DNA of 43,958 nucleotides, from the NCBI GenBank assembly GCA_017475895.1, contig JAFVEQ010000025.1, positions 1 to 43,958 of the forward strand, written 5' to 3'. This DNA is from Rickettsiales bacterium (GTDB taxonomy: Bacteria; Pseudomonadota; Alphaproteobacteria; Rickettsiales; UBA1997). Under the pieces are notes generated by a model. That model saw only the letters and a program-made list of their open reading frames with translations, was not told where the DNA came from and searched no databases. Shown one piece after another: positions 26,786-35,558 of this stretch; position 1 is the first letter of the stretch; the number at the start of each line of letters is the position of its first letter. Made by a program: the position numbers and the translations under genes.

Positions 26786-29185
26786 CTACAATTTCCTTGA
26801 TCTTTCATAATAAATATTTAACCAATCTTCCGGTTTATCACTACCAATTTCCTTTATTATTTCATTCATCAAAATAACCGTCTCTGCCCTACCGGACAAA
26901 ACTCTAATAACATCACCCATTCCAGCTAAATCTATTCTGGCGATAACACCACTTTGATCCTGCTTTATTAAAAAATATCTGCTACTTGGATCTGTACTTT
27001 TTATCAGTTGAAATTCTCTTTCACTTAGCATAAAGGCGGTTTTATAAACTTCCGTCGCCTTAAGATTCGGCAGGTATATTTGTGTCGCCGTCTGCTGAAC
27101 CAATGTATCAGAAATACTACTTTTTGTAGCATCCTCTACGGACTGTGTAGCAAACACAACAAAAGCATTCAATTTTCTGAACACCTTTAACCAGTCTTTT
27201 ATTTTTGGAGCAAATACCGGATTATCAATTAAGGCCCAAGCCTCATCCAAAATAATCATTGTTGGTGTTCCATCCAACGAACTCTGTATTCTGTGAAACA
27301 GATACAGCAACACAGGGCTTATACTTTTTTTATCTTTTAAAATCTCACCCATTTCAAATCCGAAAGCATAGGATGAAAAGAAATCTATAATATCTTCATC
27401 ATTATCAAAAAGTTTAGCATGCGAACCATCACCGTACCACATTTCTAGCCTACCGGCCAAAGTTCCGGGACCACCCATACCCAAAAACGGAGCTATGTTT
27501 CTTAATATTCTTTTTTCAAATGGTAGTTTATAGTTACCATTTATTGCTTCAGTAATTCTTGCCGTATCCTCTGCCGTCAGAATTTCTCCATTCACCGTCA
27601 CCAGAACCGACAACCATTCAATTAAAAACGCCTTGTTTTCAGCATTTTCTGGTAATTTTAATGGATTAAAACCAGAACTTCTACTGGATTCCAAAACTGA
27701 ATATTTACCGCCCAAAGCCCTTATAAATATTTCTGCACCCCTATCTTTATCAAAGAAGAACATTCTGCAGTTAAACTTTTGAGCTTGTGCACACAAAAAG
27801 TTCATCATAACGGTTTTACCAGCACCGGTCGGACCAATAATCATTGTGTGTCCCACATCTCTAACATGAAAACTAAAGAAAAACGGAGTTCCTGACACGG
27901 TGTTAACCACAGTACAGGCGTCACCCCAATGGTTTCCAACTCTTTTTCCGGATGGGTAGTTATGAAATGAAGCAAAACTAGCTAAATTTAATGTGTTTAT
28001 CGTAGATTTTCTAACTATATATTTGATATTACCGGGTAACTGTGACCAAAAGCAGGCTTCCATATTCATTCTTTCTCTAACTGCAGTTATACCAACGTTA
28101 GAAAATTCAACTATCGACATTGATACCGCATTTTCAACATTTTTTGCCGTATCCTCAAAACAACATATACTTAAATGATGACTACCAAATGCAAATTTAC
28201 CACCCATAGCGGCATCCAACGCCTCGTCAATCTCACGAATCTGTGAAACAGCCACATCCTCTGACTGAATCATACGTCTCTGCTGTAGTTGCATACTACT
28301 TATGGCAACCATTCTATTGATGTAAACGTAGGATTGACATATTATAAATTCGAAAGGCATTTGTAAAAAACCATCCAATATTCCGGCATTCGTGGATGGT
28401 CTGTATTCCTTAATGGAAGCTATTGCACCATATTTTGTTCCATTTGGCGTTAAAACCTCAAAAACCTTTTGACCGAAGTACAATCTGTTAGTCTGTATGT
28501 AGTGATCCAATGGTATTGGAGAAAGTCTGTAATCCTGTATTTGTCCACAATTAACTATAACACCTAAAAACTTCAATATATCAGAATAAACACCATCAAC
28601 CGTTTCTCTCAGTGATAGCATCTCCGCCCTATAGTTACTGAAACCATTCAGCACCCTTTCCGCAATTTCGTCCAATTCCGCTATGGCATCCTTAAACGCT
28701 TTAGTTTTAGCACCCTTGTCCGCTTTAGACCTTAGTTTACTAAACATGTTTCCAACCTTAGCCATACCAGCGGTATCTTCTTTTCTGACTATTGTTATGT
28801 AGTGTTCGTTAACGAAACACTTGTCACCGCTGTGTCTATCCTTCCATTCTTTATTTAATCTCTTGGTAAAAATATTTGAATAATCACCACCCGGATAGGC
28901 TTCTTCTCTTCTTCTTATGGTGTGAAACCACAGAGCAAAGTTTCCGGATGCCATACCCTTCAACAGGTTGTTTCTGGCATTTTTTTTAATATCTATATCA
29001 TCATCATCAGCTGTTTCAAATGAAAAACCACTAACCTTTATAACCTTTATTAAACTATTATCCTTTAGCAAAATGACATCATCTTTACAGTGTAGGTAGT
29101 ATGGTATAAAATCTGCCGATGATCTTTCGGAAGATGTGTATCGTTGCCTTTCGGCCAGATTATTACCAATTCTAATTTTAAACAT
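26786..29185 (-). CDS. virB4: VirB4 T4SS ATPase (RvhB4-1 type)
   Basis: This is the energising ATPase of type IV secretion, peripheral on the inner membrane. At 799 aa it is full length. The N-terminal CagE/VirB4 domain (about residues 1-400) includes FALWFHTIRRR and SQLPGNIKYIVRK. The C-terminal P-loop domain has an intact Walker A GPTGAGKT (about 455-462), Walker B MIILDEAWALIDN (about 646-658) and the ATQSVEDA block of the family. In contrast to the paralogue at 1218-3761 it should be catalytically active. I start at ATG 29185; a TTG two codons earlier is less likely. There is no clear Shine-Dalgarno. It follows virB3 by 14 nt. Confidence 0.95.
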   Translation of the reverse strand: MFKIRIGNNLAERQRYTSSERSSADFIPYYLHCKDDVILLKDNSLIKVIKVSGFSFETADDDDIDIKKNARNNLLKGMASGNFALWFHTIRRREEAYPGGDYSNIFTKRLNKEWKDRHSGDKCFVNEHYITIVRKEDTAGMAKVGNMFSKLRSKADKGAKTKAFKDAIAELDEIAERVLNGFSNYRAEMLSLRETVDGVYSDILKFLGVIVNCGQIQDYRLSPIPLDHYIQTNRLYFGQKVFEVLTPNGTKYGAIASIKEYRPSTNAGILDGFLQMPFEFIICQSYVYINRMVAISSMQLQQRRMIQSEDVAVSQIREIDEALDAAMGGKFAFGSHHLSICCFEDTAKNVENAVSMSIVEFSNVGITAVRERMNMEACFWSQLPGNIKYIVRKSTINTLNLASFASFHNYPSGKRVGNHWGDACTVVNTVSGTPFFFSFHVRDVGHTMIIGPTGAGKTVMMNFLCAQAQKFNCRMFFFDKDRGAEIFIRALGGKYSVLESSRSSGFNPLKLPENAENKAFLIEWLSVLVTVNGEILTAEDTARITEAINGNYKLPFEKRILRNIAPFLGMGGPGTLAGRLEMWYGDGSHAKLFDNDEDIIDFFSSYAFGFEMGEILKDKKSISPVLLYLFHRIQSSLDGTPTMIILDEAWALIDNPVFAPKIKDWLKVFRKLNAFVVFATQSVEDATKSSISDTLVQQTATQIYLPNLKATEVYKTAFMLSEREFQLIKSTDPSSRYFLIKQDQSGVIARIDLAGMGDVIRVLSGRAETVILMNEIIKEIGSDKPEDWLNIYYERSRKL

Positions 29186-29199
29186 ACACAATAAAAATG

Positions 29200-29499
29200 T
29201 TAGTAAACATCATAGGAGTTAACTCCCCCATGAAAAGTTTTATTCGGGCATAAATTAAAATTACTAGTTTTCATTATCACAAGCTCTATCATTAATGGTT
29301 CTTTTAAACATATAAAATAAGCAATACCATGAAGCGTTGGCATCATAACTAAAAGGTATATAAAATTACTTGTTATAATGAAGGCCATTATGGAACCAAT
29401 AGCATTCAGTGCTGCATAAATGTACGTTACACCCAATATCATACTCGGTCTAGTTAGACCTAAAAACAATGGATCAGCCTCTATTTTTCCATTAGCCAT
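29200..29499 (-). CDS. virB3: VirB3 T4SS inner-membrane protein
   Basis: A 99-aa protein encoded directly before virB4, the canonical order. The N-terminus DPLFLGLTRPSMILGVTYIYAALN is the VirB3 signature (two closely spaced hydrophobic segments, about residues 15-65). The C-terminus has the Cys and NSY of Rickettsiales VirB3 (FNLCPNKTF, GVNSY). VirB3 associates with VirB4 at the inner membrane. I start at ATG 29499 because the family begins close to this point and the longer in-frame start (29553) would lie inside the predicted promoter. Confidence 0.88.
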   Translation of the reverse strand: MANGKIEADPLFLGLTRPSMILGVTYIYAALNAIGSIMAFIITSNFIYLLVMMPTLHGIAYFICLKEPLMIELVIMKTSNFNLCPNKTFHGGVNSYDVY

Positions 29500-29532
29500 C
29501 GCTAAAATAATACAAAATATATGTCTACAAAG

Positions 29533-29561
29533 ATTATATTCTATGAAAATCAAAAAATCAA
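29533..29561 (-). promoter_or_regulatory. T4SS operon promoter (virB3-virB4-virB6-virB6)
   Basis: On the minus strand TTGATT (29561-29556), a 17-nt spacer, and a perfect TATAAT (29538-29533), predicting a start near 29526 and a leader of about 27 nt before virB3. The two 20-bp direct repeats lie directly upstream of the -35. Confidence 0.6.
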
Positions 29562-29566
29562 GTAAA

Positions 29567-29616
29567 TTTTAATATTTTACATAAAATATGGGTCATTTTT
29601 AATATTTTATATAAAA
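29567..29616. repeat. pair of 20-bp direct repeats, 30 bp apart, upstream of the virB3 promoter
   Basis: The copies at 29567-29586 and 29597-29616 are identical except for one base: TTTTAATATTTTA, then C or T, then ATAAAA. The 30-bp period is close to three helical turns, so both would face the same side of DNA. They sit just upstream of the -35 (29561), as expected for an activator or nucleoid-protein site. Confidence 0.6.
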
Positions 29617-29636
29617 CTAAGACGATCTATGATATT

Positions 29637-30248
29637 TTAATTCTCTTTAGTATTTTTTTCACCAGAATTTAAACCATAGTTATTCTTCTTTTTACTCTTA
29701 TTATTATTGCTTTTTGCTGGAGCGTTTTGTTGTTTTTTATCATCCTTCCAATTTGCAGAATCAAAATCTTTTTCGTCAAAATCTCCCATAAAATCAAAAT
29801 CTCCATCCTCCTCAAAATCACCGCTCTTGAAATTACTATCTTGGTTATCTTTTATCAATTTTTTCTTGAATATTCTATTGTCTTCATTTTTTTCCTCTTC
29901 CATATCCTCTCTGTCTCTCATATCCTGTTTATCTTTCATATCCTCTCTGTTCATTGAATTTTTATCACCCTTTCCATTTTTATCTTTTGGTGGTCTCGGT
30001 GGTTTAGGTGGTCTTTTATCGTCAAAATTCATATCATTTTCACCATCAGCTTTTTCTTGTTTTGATAATTTTCCCAATTGTTTGAACTGTTTTTTATTTT
30101 TATTATCCTTATTATTTTTACTGTTATTTGATGTACTGTTGGTTTTTGTGCTACTATCATTGTTTTTTGACGCTTCGGTAGTAAAACCTTCAACATTAAC
30201 ACACGTAAAAGCCAGTGTTAAAACTATTAAAAAAGTAATTTTTCTCAT
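29637..30248 (-). CDS. secreted low-complexity charged protein, unknown
   Basis: A 203-aa protein with a clear signal peptide (KITFLIVLTLAFTCVNVEGFTTEA, cleavage probably after about residue 22). The rest is low complexity: Asn/Ser/Lys (about 25-65), a Pro-rich RPPKPPRPPK stretch (about 79-88), a run of Asp/Glu/Met/Arg repeats of the EDMKDKQDMRDRED kind (about 100-120), an acidic segment and a basic Asn/Lys end. It is probably disordered in the periplasm or outside. The Cys in the signal peptide is not in a good lipobox. It lies between HU and virB3 on the same strand. I do not recognise a family. Base composition cannot decide function, but the signal peptide and uninterrupted frame support a real gene. 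Confidence 0.6.
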   Translation of the reverse strand: MRKITFLIVLTLAFTCVNVEGFTTEASKNNDSSTKTNSTSNNSKNNKDNKNKKQFKQLGKLSKQEKADGENDMNFDDKRPPKPPRPPKDKNGKGDKNSMNREDMKDKQDMRDREDMEEEKNEDNRIFKKKLIKDNQDSNFKSGDFEEDGDFDFMGDFDEKDFDSANWKDDKKQQNAPAKSNNNKSKKKNNYGLNSGEKNTKEN

Positions 30249-30326
30249 GAGATATAATCTATTTAAACTACTTCTAATTTATACTAAAATATAATAAATC
30301 AACACAATTTATAATAAATATAAAAA

Positions 30327-30358
30327 TACAAAAAAGAGGTATTGTATCAACACCTCTT
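30327..30358 (-). terminator. HU gene terminator
   Basis: AAGAGGT (30334-30340) and ACCTCTT (30352-30358) pair, extended by TTG/CAA across one mismatch, with a 3-nt loop. On the minus strand the stem is followed by a T-rich run (30333-30327). It begins about 25 nt after the HU stop. Confidence 0.65.
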
Positions 30359-30382
30359 CTTGTTAAAAATGCAAAAAATGAA

Positions 30383-30685
30383 CTATTTTCTTTTACATTT
30401 TTTGTTTCCGCATTCTTTAACTTCTTCTTTTAAGCCCTTTCCTGGTTTAAACTTTACTCTCTTGGAAGCTGGGATTTTAATCTCTTTACCAGTTTGTGGG
30501 TTTCTACCAGTTTTTTCCTTTGTGTTAACAACACTGAATGTACCAAAGCCAATCAATGTTACTTTGTCCTCCTTTTGTAGGGCTTTTTTAATGTTTCCTA
30601 CAAATGCTGTTATAAACATATCAACATCCTTTTGGAGTTGGCCTGTCTGTTCAGCAATAATTTTAACTAAGTCGTTCTTGTGCAT
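30383..30685 (-). CDS. hup: HU-family nucleoid protein
   Basis: HU is a small dimeric DNA-bending protein. The 100-aa protein matches the fold: MHKNDLVKIIAEQTG, then DKVTLIGFGTFSVV, and the DNA-binding arm with KTGRNPQTGKEIKIPASKRVKFKPGKGLK (about residues 58-86). The family usually ends near residue 90; here there is an extra Lys-rich tail containing CGNKKC (about residues 92-97), two Cys four residues apart. GRNPQTG and the absence of IHF-specific features favour HU over IHF. It has its own candidate promoter and terminator. Confidence 0.93.
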   Translation of the reverse strand: MHKNDLVKIIAEQTGQLQKDVDMFITAFVGNIKKALQKEDKVTLIGFGTFSVVNTKEKTGRNPQTGKEIKIPASKRVKFKPGKGLKEEVKECGNKKCKRK

Positions 30686-30707
30686 ATTATTAAGAGTTTA
30701 TTAATTA

Positions 30708-30738
30708 ATAAAAACTAGCCACTAAGGCTTATGCTAGC
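30708..30738 (-). promoter_or_regulatory. leader hairpin of the HU transcript
   Basis: On the minus strand CTAGC and GCTAG pair around a 13-nt loop that contains the palindrome TAAGCCTTA, and a TTTTT run follows. It lies at the very 5' end of the predicted HU mRNA. It could be a leader attenuator, a stability hairpin, or the terminator of rnd. Confidence 0.35.
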
Positions 30739-30739
30739 C

Positions 30740-30767
30740 ATTGTATTACTTTATTTTAATAAATCAA
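30740..30767 (-). promoter_or_regulatory. candidate HU promoter
   Basis: On the minus strand TTGATT (30767-30762), a 16-nt spacer, TACAAT (30745-30740), about 55 nt upstream of the HU ATG. Confidence 0.4.
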
Positions 30768-30797
30768 TAGTATTTTGTATTTTTGTTCAGATCAAAA

Positions 30798-31970
30798 TTA
30801 TATAGTATTATCAACGGTTTTCAAGAAAAATTGCCCCAGCAATTTTTTTTTCCAGCCATATAAAACCTGCTTTTTTCTCTCATACTTCATCATCAGAGAT
30901 ATAATTTCCGCCCTATTTATAAACCTAGATACATTAATGTTACATTTAGCAGAAATATTCTTTATTTCATTATATATTCTATCAAGTGTAGACCTGTATG
31001 GAAAGCCTTTTTCATATACATAATACACACCATTTTTATATAAACTACCATATCCGGAAACAAAACTATTAACAATATCAAGTATCTCTGTTTTATACTC
31101 TTTTTTAAGATTTAGCAAATTAAAATTATCCATATATAGCATTTTCAGCTCGCTGGTATTTTTTGGTTTATTGTCAGCTATTTCTTCCAATACGGAATCA
31201 TTGACTATAGATAGTCTAGTTTTATTTAGTTCTATAGCCTTTTTTTCCCTCCATTTACACAGCTCCTTAAGTAATATAACGTAGCCAATATTTTTTTTAT
31301 GAAGATTAAATTTTATTTTTTTCCATGAATTTTCAACTAAATCATCAACACTTTTGCTTTTAATTATATGCTTCATTTCGTCCAGATAATATTCATAATT
31401 ACGATTTCCTGTAATTATCTTATACAACGCCTCATATACTTTAATTAAGTACACAACATCATTTGATGCATACATGATTTGTTTTTTAGTCAATGGTCTT
31501 TTTTTCCAATTACTAATCTGCAGTTGTTTATCTTTTTTTAGAGGAACACCTAGTACCTTTTTAACACAATCAGCATACCCAATATTTGCATCATAGCCAC
31601 AAAACTCCATCATAACCTGAAGATCATCTATATTTTTTATATTTTTTGCACTTTTGTTCATCAAAAAAACAAAGGAGTCTAGGTCCTGTCCACAGGAAAA
31701 AAATATTTTTTTAATTGTCCTTTTGTTTAATATGGGTAAAAAAACCCGTATATCCTTTATTTTACACACATCTACAACGGCAATTCTGTAGCTGTTTTGA
31801 ATAGTATCAAAATAAATCACCTGCATCAAACACAGCTCCGGATAGTATGTATTTCTTCTTATAAATTCTGTATCTATACCAACAACATCCACATTCTTTT
31901 TTATATAATTACAAACAGTTCTCAGTCTCTTTATATCATCTATATACTCAATACTGTTATCAACCTCCAT
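30798..31970 (-). CDS. rnd: ribonuclease D
   Basis: RNase D is a 3'-5' exoribonuclease that trims tRNA precursors. The 390-aa protein has the DEDDy exonuclease domain: GIDTEF with Asp33 and Glu35, the second Asp block FFSCGQDLDSF (about residues 90-100), DLQVMMEFCGY, and YASNDVVYL (about 167-175) supplying the Tyr and last Asp. The C-terminal half has two HRDC-like helical regions (WREKKAIELNKTR, about 240-255). It follows bamA by 11 nt on the same strand. Confidence 0.92.
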   Translation of the reverse strand: MEVDNSIEYIDDIKRLRTVCNYIKKNVDVVGIDTEFIRRNTYYPELCLMQVIYFDTIQNSYRIAVVDVCKIKDIRVFLPILNKRTIKKIFFSCGQDLDSFVFLMNKSAKNIKNIDDLQVMMEFCGYDANIGYADCVKKVLGVPLKKDKQLQISNWKKRPLTKKQIMYASNDVVYLIKVYEALYKIITGNRNYEYYLDEMKHIIKSKSVDDLVENSWKKIKFNLHKKNIGYVILLKELCKWREKKAIELNKTRLSIVNDSVLEEIADNKPKNTSELKMLYMDNFNLLNLKKEYKTEILDIVNSFVSGYGSLYKNGVYYVYEKGFPYRSTLDRIYNEIKNISAKCNINVSRFINRAEIISLMMKYERKKQVLYGWKKKLLGQFFLKTVDNTI

Positions 31971-31981
31971 ACAGCCACACT

Positions 31982-34294
31982 CTAAAACATTGTTCCTATA
32001 TTAAACCTGAAATGCTCATCCTGATCATAATTTTCTTTCTTTATGGTTTTACTAAAATCTAGACTTAGATTTCCAATTGGTAATTGCCATAATATTGAAA
32101 AACCAGCTGCCGACCTCATGTTATTATCATCATAGATTAAACTTTTATTAACCTTTGGGTTATCTTCTATACCAGTAACACAACCGGCGTTAAAGAAAAA
32201 TATACCAAATATCTGAAATTCCTGTGGCAAAAATAATGGAAACTTAACCTCCGTATTAAAATAGTATAGTGTAGTTCCCGACAAACCATAATCACCAATC
32301 AAGAGTTCGTTGCCCTTAACCCTAGGACCAACACCACCACTTTCAAAACCTCTCATATTATAACCGCCTAAGTAAAAACCGTCATCAGGGAATAGCGGAT
32401 TATTATTTATTGACTTAATTTTAGCATATTTTCCTTCAACTTTAAGTATTAATTTATCCGAATACAGTGGATAATAATATGCTGCATAGAATGTATTTTT
32501 CAAATAGTCCTTATTTCCAAATAAACCAGCATAGTCAATATCATAACTTAGCAAATAACCACTAGTTGTATTATAGTAACTATCCCTCCTATCATAAGAA
32601 AGGTTCATTGAAATTTCAGAAATCCTATCGTCCCTGTTGGACAATATACCATCATATGCCTTTACTACATTATCCAATTCATAATACTTAAAGCTATAAC
32701 TTAAAGTTTGTGATAAAAAGTCTGTTATATCATAGGTAGCAAATATTCTTGCACTTCTTTCCATCTTATTGTAACCTAAATTTGAATTTGAATTTTTTAT
32801 ATTATTCAGCTTTTGATAAAACAACCTAAAACCACCAACAACATTCGTATCAAATATATTTGGCACTGTATAACCAAATGAAAAGTAGTTGTTGTATTTG
32901 TTTACTCTTACTCCAAAATTTAGTGAATTACCGGTACCCAATAAATTTCTTTCGCTTAGCTCAACACTTCCATTTATACCATAACTACTGCTGTAACCAA
33001 CACCAAAGGTAGCAGAACCAGTACTCTGTTCCTCAACTTTTATTGTGATGTCATATTGATTTTTAATTAAACTTTCGGTCTTACTATAGCTAACCGACTT
33101 AAAAAATCCAAGGTTTCTAATTTTTCTCAACGATTTTTCAATTTCCTTTTCATCGTACGGATCACCCTCCAGTATCGTCAACTTCCGCCTTATCACACTA
33201 TCAAGAGTCCTGCTGTTGTTTTTTATCTTTATTTTTCCAACATAGTATTTTTCAGTTTTATCAATAACAAAATTAACATTAACCGTTTTTAGTGTTTTGT
33301 TTGGCAATATCTGCATATTAACAATAAAGAAACGATTATTTAAATCATACAGATAGTCAGTTATTTTATCAACATTACCGTTAACGACACTTAAGTTAAA
33401 TACTTTGCCGCTTTTTATTGTTGTTATACCTTTCACAATATCCACATCAATATTTCCAAAATTATCCACAACATCAACATTACCAAATGTATACTTCTCA
33501 CCTTCGTTTATATCGAAAACTATATCAAAAGTATTATCCTCACTGTTAAATTTTCCATTTACAGAATTTATGTCAAAATCTATATATCCAGATGATAGAT
33601 AAAACATTCTCAACATGTAGGAATCATATTCCAACATGTTACTATCATAATTTATTCTTTTACCAAACCTATAAAATCTGTTTTCTCTGCTAAACAACAC
33701 ATCTTTTAATTTATCGGCTCCATATACATTGTTACCTATAAAGTATATATTTTTTATCCTACTTTTTTTACTTTCCTTTACAGTAAAAACGACCTCCACC
33801 AAATTATTGTCATCCTTTTTTATCTCATAATCAACTTTTGTATTAAACATACCAAGTTGTTTATAAAAACCATTAATAAATTCTAAATCTTCGTTTAGCA
33901 ACTTGTAGGAAAAAGCTTCTTTAACCTTTAATTTCAGGTTTTCCTTTATGGTGTCGTCCTTTAACTTTTTATTACCAACAAATGTTATTTTTTTTACAAA
34001 TTCTTTTTCAGTTATGCGTATATGTAAAACATTATTTTTAAATTCCACATGAACATCATCGACTAATCCGCTAGAATATAAATTTTTAACTATTTCATTT
34101 GATTTTTCTGGCGCAAAGTTATCACCAATTTCCACACCAACATACTTAGCATATTCGATATCATTATATCTTCTATTACCATCAAACACAATCTTATTTA
34201 TTGTATATTCCGTAGCAAATGCATTGATAGAAAATAATAACACCCCCAAAAATAGATATAGACAACTTCTAGGTCTAATATATCTGTTTTTCAT
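31982..34294 (-). CDS. bamA: outer-membrane assembly factor BamA (Omp85)
   Basis: BamA inserts beta-barrel proteins into the outer membrane. The 770-aa protein has a signal peptide (CLYLFLGVLLFSINAFA, about residues 11-27), five POTRA-like repeats (about 28-420, e.g. YTINKIVFDGNRRYND, KNIYFIGNNVYGADKLKDVLF, KIKIKNNSRTLDSVIRR), and a 16-strand barrel (about 430-770) with the lid-loop RGF motif in YNMRGFESGGVGP (about 660). It ends in Phe, as outer-membrane proteins do. ATG 34294 overlaps the rseP stop by one base (TGATG). The rseP-bamA order is conserved across proteobacteria. lpxD and skp, which often follow, are absent; rnd comes instead. Confidence 0.95.
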   Translation of the reverse strand: MKNRYIRPRSCLYLFLGVLLFSINAFATEYTINKIVFDGNRRYNDIEYAKYVGVEIGDNFAPEKSNEIVKNLYSSGLVDDVHVEFKNNVLHIRITEKEFVKKITFVGNKKLKDDTIKENLKLKVKEAFSYKLLNEDLEFINGFYKQLGMFNTKVDYEIKKDDNNLVEVVFTVKESKKSRIKNIYFIGNNVYGADKLKDVLFSRENRFYRFGKRINYDSNMLEYDSYMLRMFYLSSGYIDFDINSVNGKFNSEDNTFDIVFDINEGEKYTFGNVDVVDNFGNIDVDIVKGITTIKSGKVFNLSVVNGNVDKITDYLYDLNNRFFIVNMQILPNKTLKTVNVNFVIDKTEKYYVGKIKIKNNSRTLDSVIRRKLTILEGDPYDEKEIEKSLRKIRNLGFFKSVSYSKTESLIKNQYDITIKVEEQSTGSATFGVGYSSSYGINGSVELSERNLLGTGNSLNFGVRVNKYNNYFSFGYTVPNIFDTNVVGGFRLFYQKLNNIKNSNSNLGYNKMERSARIFATYDITDFLSQTLSYSFKYYELDNVVKAYDGILSNRDDRISEISMNLSYDRRDSYYNTTSGYLLSYDIDYAGLFGNKDYLKNTFYAAYYYPLYSDKLILKVEGKYAKIKSINNNPLFPDDGFYLGGYNMRGFESGGVGPRVKGNELLIGDYGLSGTTLYYFNTEVKFPLFLPQEFQIFGIFFFNAGCVTGIEDNPKVNKSLIYDDNNMRSAAGFSILWQLPIGNLSLDFSKTIKKENYDQDEHFRFNIGTMF

Positions 34295-35403
34295 CAAAAA
34301 ATTCCCATTATGTCTTTAAAAGTAATAAAAATCATTAAAACAATCAAAATTGAAAAACCAATTTTAGTTAAAAAATTCTCAATCTTTTCATCTAAAGGCT
34401 TTCTTCTTATCGCTTCTATTATATAAAACAACAGATGACCACCATCCAAAACCGGAATTGGCAACAGATTCATAAACCCTAAACTTGTGGAAATCAAGGC
34501 CATAAAATAAATAATTGACATAAAACCATTTTTCATAGCTTCGCCGGAATATTTAGCAATTTTAACCGGTCCACTCATATCGTCGAGACCTCGCCTTCCG
34601 GTTATAATCTGTCCTAGGGCTTTCACTGTCATGGTGTTTATCTTGTGAATTTGTTTAAATCCTTCTTTTACGGAGCCAAATACCCCAATTTTTATATACT
34701 TTGGTTCATTAGAACCAATACCTAATACTGGAACATTAACGGTATTACCAAAACCATCATCCTTTTCAACAATTTCAGGTTTAACGGATATATTTACAAT
34801 TTCGTCACCTCTTTTTACAACTATATCCATTTTCTCTCCTAAAGATAAAGCAGTTTTCATCTGTATATCTTCAAAATTCTTTATTTTATCACCATCAATA
34901 CTTAAAATAACATCATCCACCTGTATACCAACCCGCTCTGCCGGACTATTTTCTGCAACAAATGTAACTCTATTAGAAAAATTGACCAAACCCCTAAAAG
35001 CAAAAAATATCGAAAACAAAACAACAGCCAAAATATAATTGAAAACAGGACCAGCACCCACAACCGCTATTCTTTGATATACATTTTTGAAGTATAAGCA
35101 CTTCGTTTTATCTTCTTCGGCCATTTTATTTAGTTTTTCCGCGTTTACTAAAGATGACGAAGCCTCCTCATCTCCAAAAAACTTCACAAATCCACCAAAC
35201 GGAAGCAGACACACTTTCCATTTAGTTCCCTTTTTGTCTATCCAACCAAAAATTTCTCTACCGTAGCCAATAGAAAACTCATCTACTTTCACACCATTCC
35301 ATACAGCAACTATGTAGTGTCCAAATTCATGAACAAATACAACAACCGATAAAACCACTATAAAAGATGCAATACAAATTAAAAAATTTACTAACGTTGA
35401 CAT
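34294..35403 (-). CDS. rseP: site-2 metalloprotease RseP
   Basis: RseP is an intramembrane zinc protease that cleaves anti-sigma factors and remnant signal peptides. The 369-aa protein has the HExxH zinc motif in the first membrane helix (VFVHEFGHY, about residues 21-29), GGFVKFFGDE, a PDZ domain (about 130-205: NSPAERVGIQVDDVILSIDG), and the second metal-ligand motif PVLDGGHLLF (about 315-324) in a late helix, with about four membrane segments. ATG 35403 is chosen. The upstream in-frame TTG (35421) would coincide with the start predicted from the TATAAT on the minus strand at 35435-35430. Confidence 0.95.
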   Translation of the reverse strand: MSTLVNFLICIASFIVVLSVVVFVHEFGHYIVAVWNGVKVDEFSIGYGREIFGWIDKKGTKWKVCLLPFGGFVKFFGDEEASSSLVNAEKLNKMAEEDKTKCLYFKNVYQRIAVVGAGPVFNYILAVVLFSIFFAFRGLVNFSNRVTFVAENSPAERVGIQVDDVILSIDGDKIKNFEDIQMKTALSLGEKMDIVVKRGDEIVNISVKPEIVEKDDGFGNTVNVPVLGIGSNEPKYIKIGVFGSVKEGFKQIHKINTMTVKALGQIITGRRGLDDMSGPVKIAKYSGEAMKNGFMSIIYFMALISTSLGFMNLLPIPVLDGGHLLFYIIEAIRRKPLDEKIENFLTKIGFSILIVLMIFITFKDIMGIF

Positions 35404-35429
35404 AAAAATCTTACTTAACAACTGACACC

Positions 35430-35435
35430 ATTATA
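35430..35435 (-). promoter_or_regulatory. candidate -10 of the rseP-bamA-rnd promoter
   Basis: A perfect TATAAT on the minus strand, about 27 nt before the rseP ATG. The -35 17 nt upstream (ATTTAC) is poor. Confidence 0.3.
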
Positions 35436-35490
35436 AACCATATTTTTATAAAGTAAATGTAAATTTTATTAAGTAGTTAATTAATTGTTC

Positions 35491-35518
35491 TTGAAAAAAA
35501 AATTGTTATTTTTATAAT
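35491..35518 (+). promoter_or_regulatory. pccA operon promoter
   Basis: TTGAAA (35491-35496), a 16-nt spacer, perfect TATAAT (35513-35518). The predicted start is about 34 nt before the pccA ATG. Six same-strand genes follow. Confidence 0.5.
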
Positions 35519-35558
35519 AAAAAGTAGTTTTATACGAAATTAAAAATAATACGGTATT

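Noticed and set aside
29500..29553. Upstream in-frame start of virB3
   Set aside because: The extension would begin inside the -35/-10 promoter region, and VirB3 proteins begin close to the later ATG.
29707..30294. Long plus-strand reading frame opposite the secreted low-complexity gene
   Set aside because: It mirrors the Asp/Lys-rich composition of the minus-strand gene as Ser/Phe-rich sequence. The minus frame has a signal peptide and sits in an all-minus gene run.
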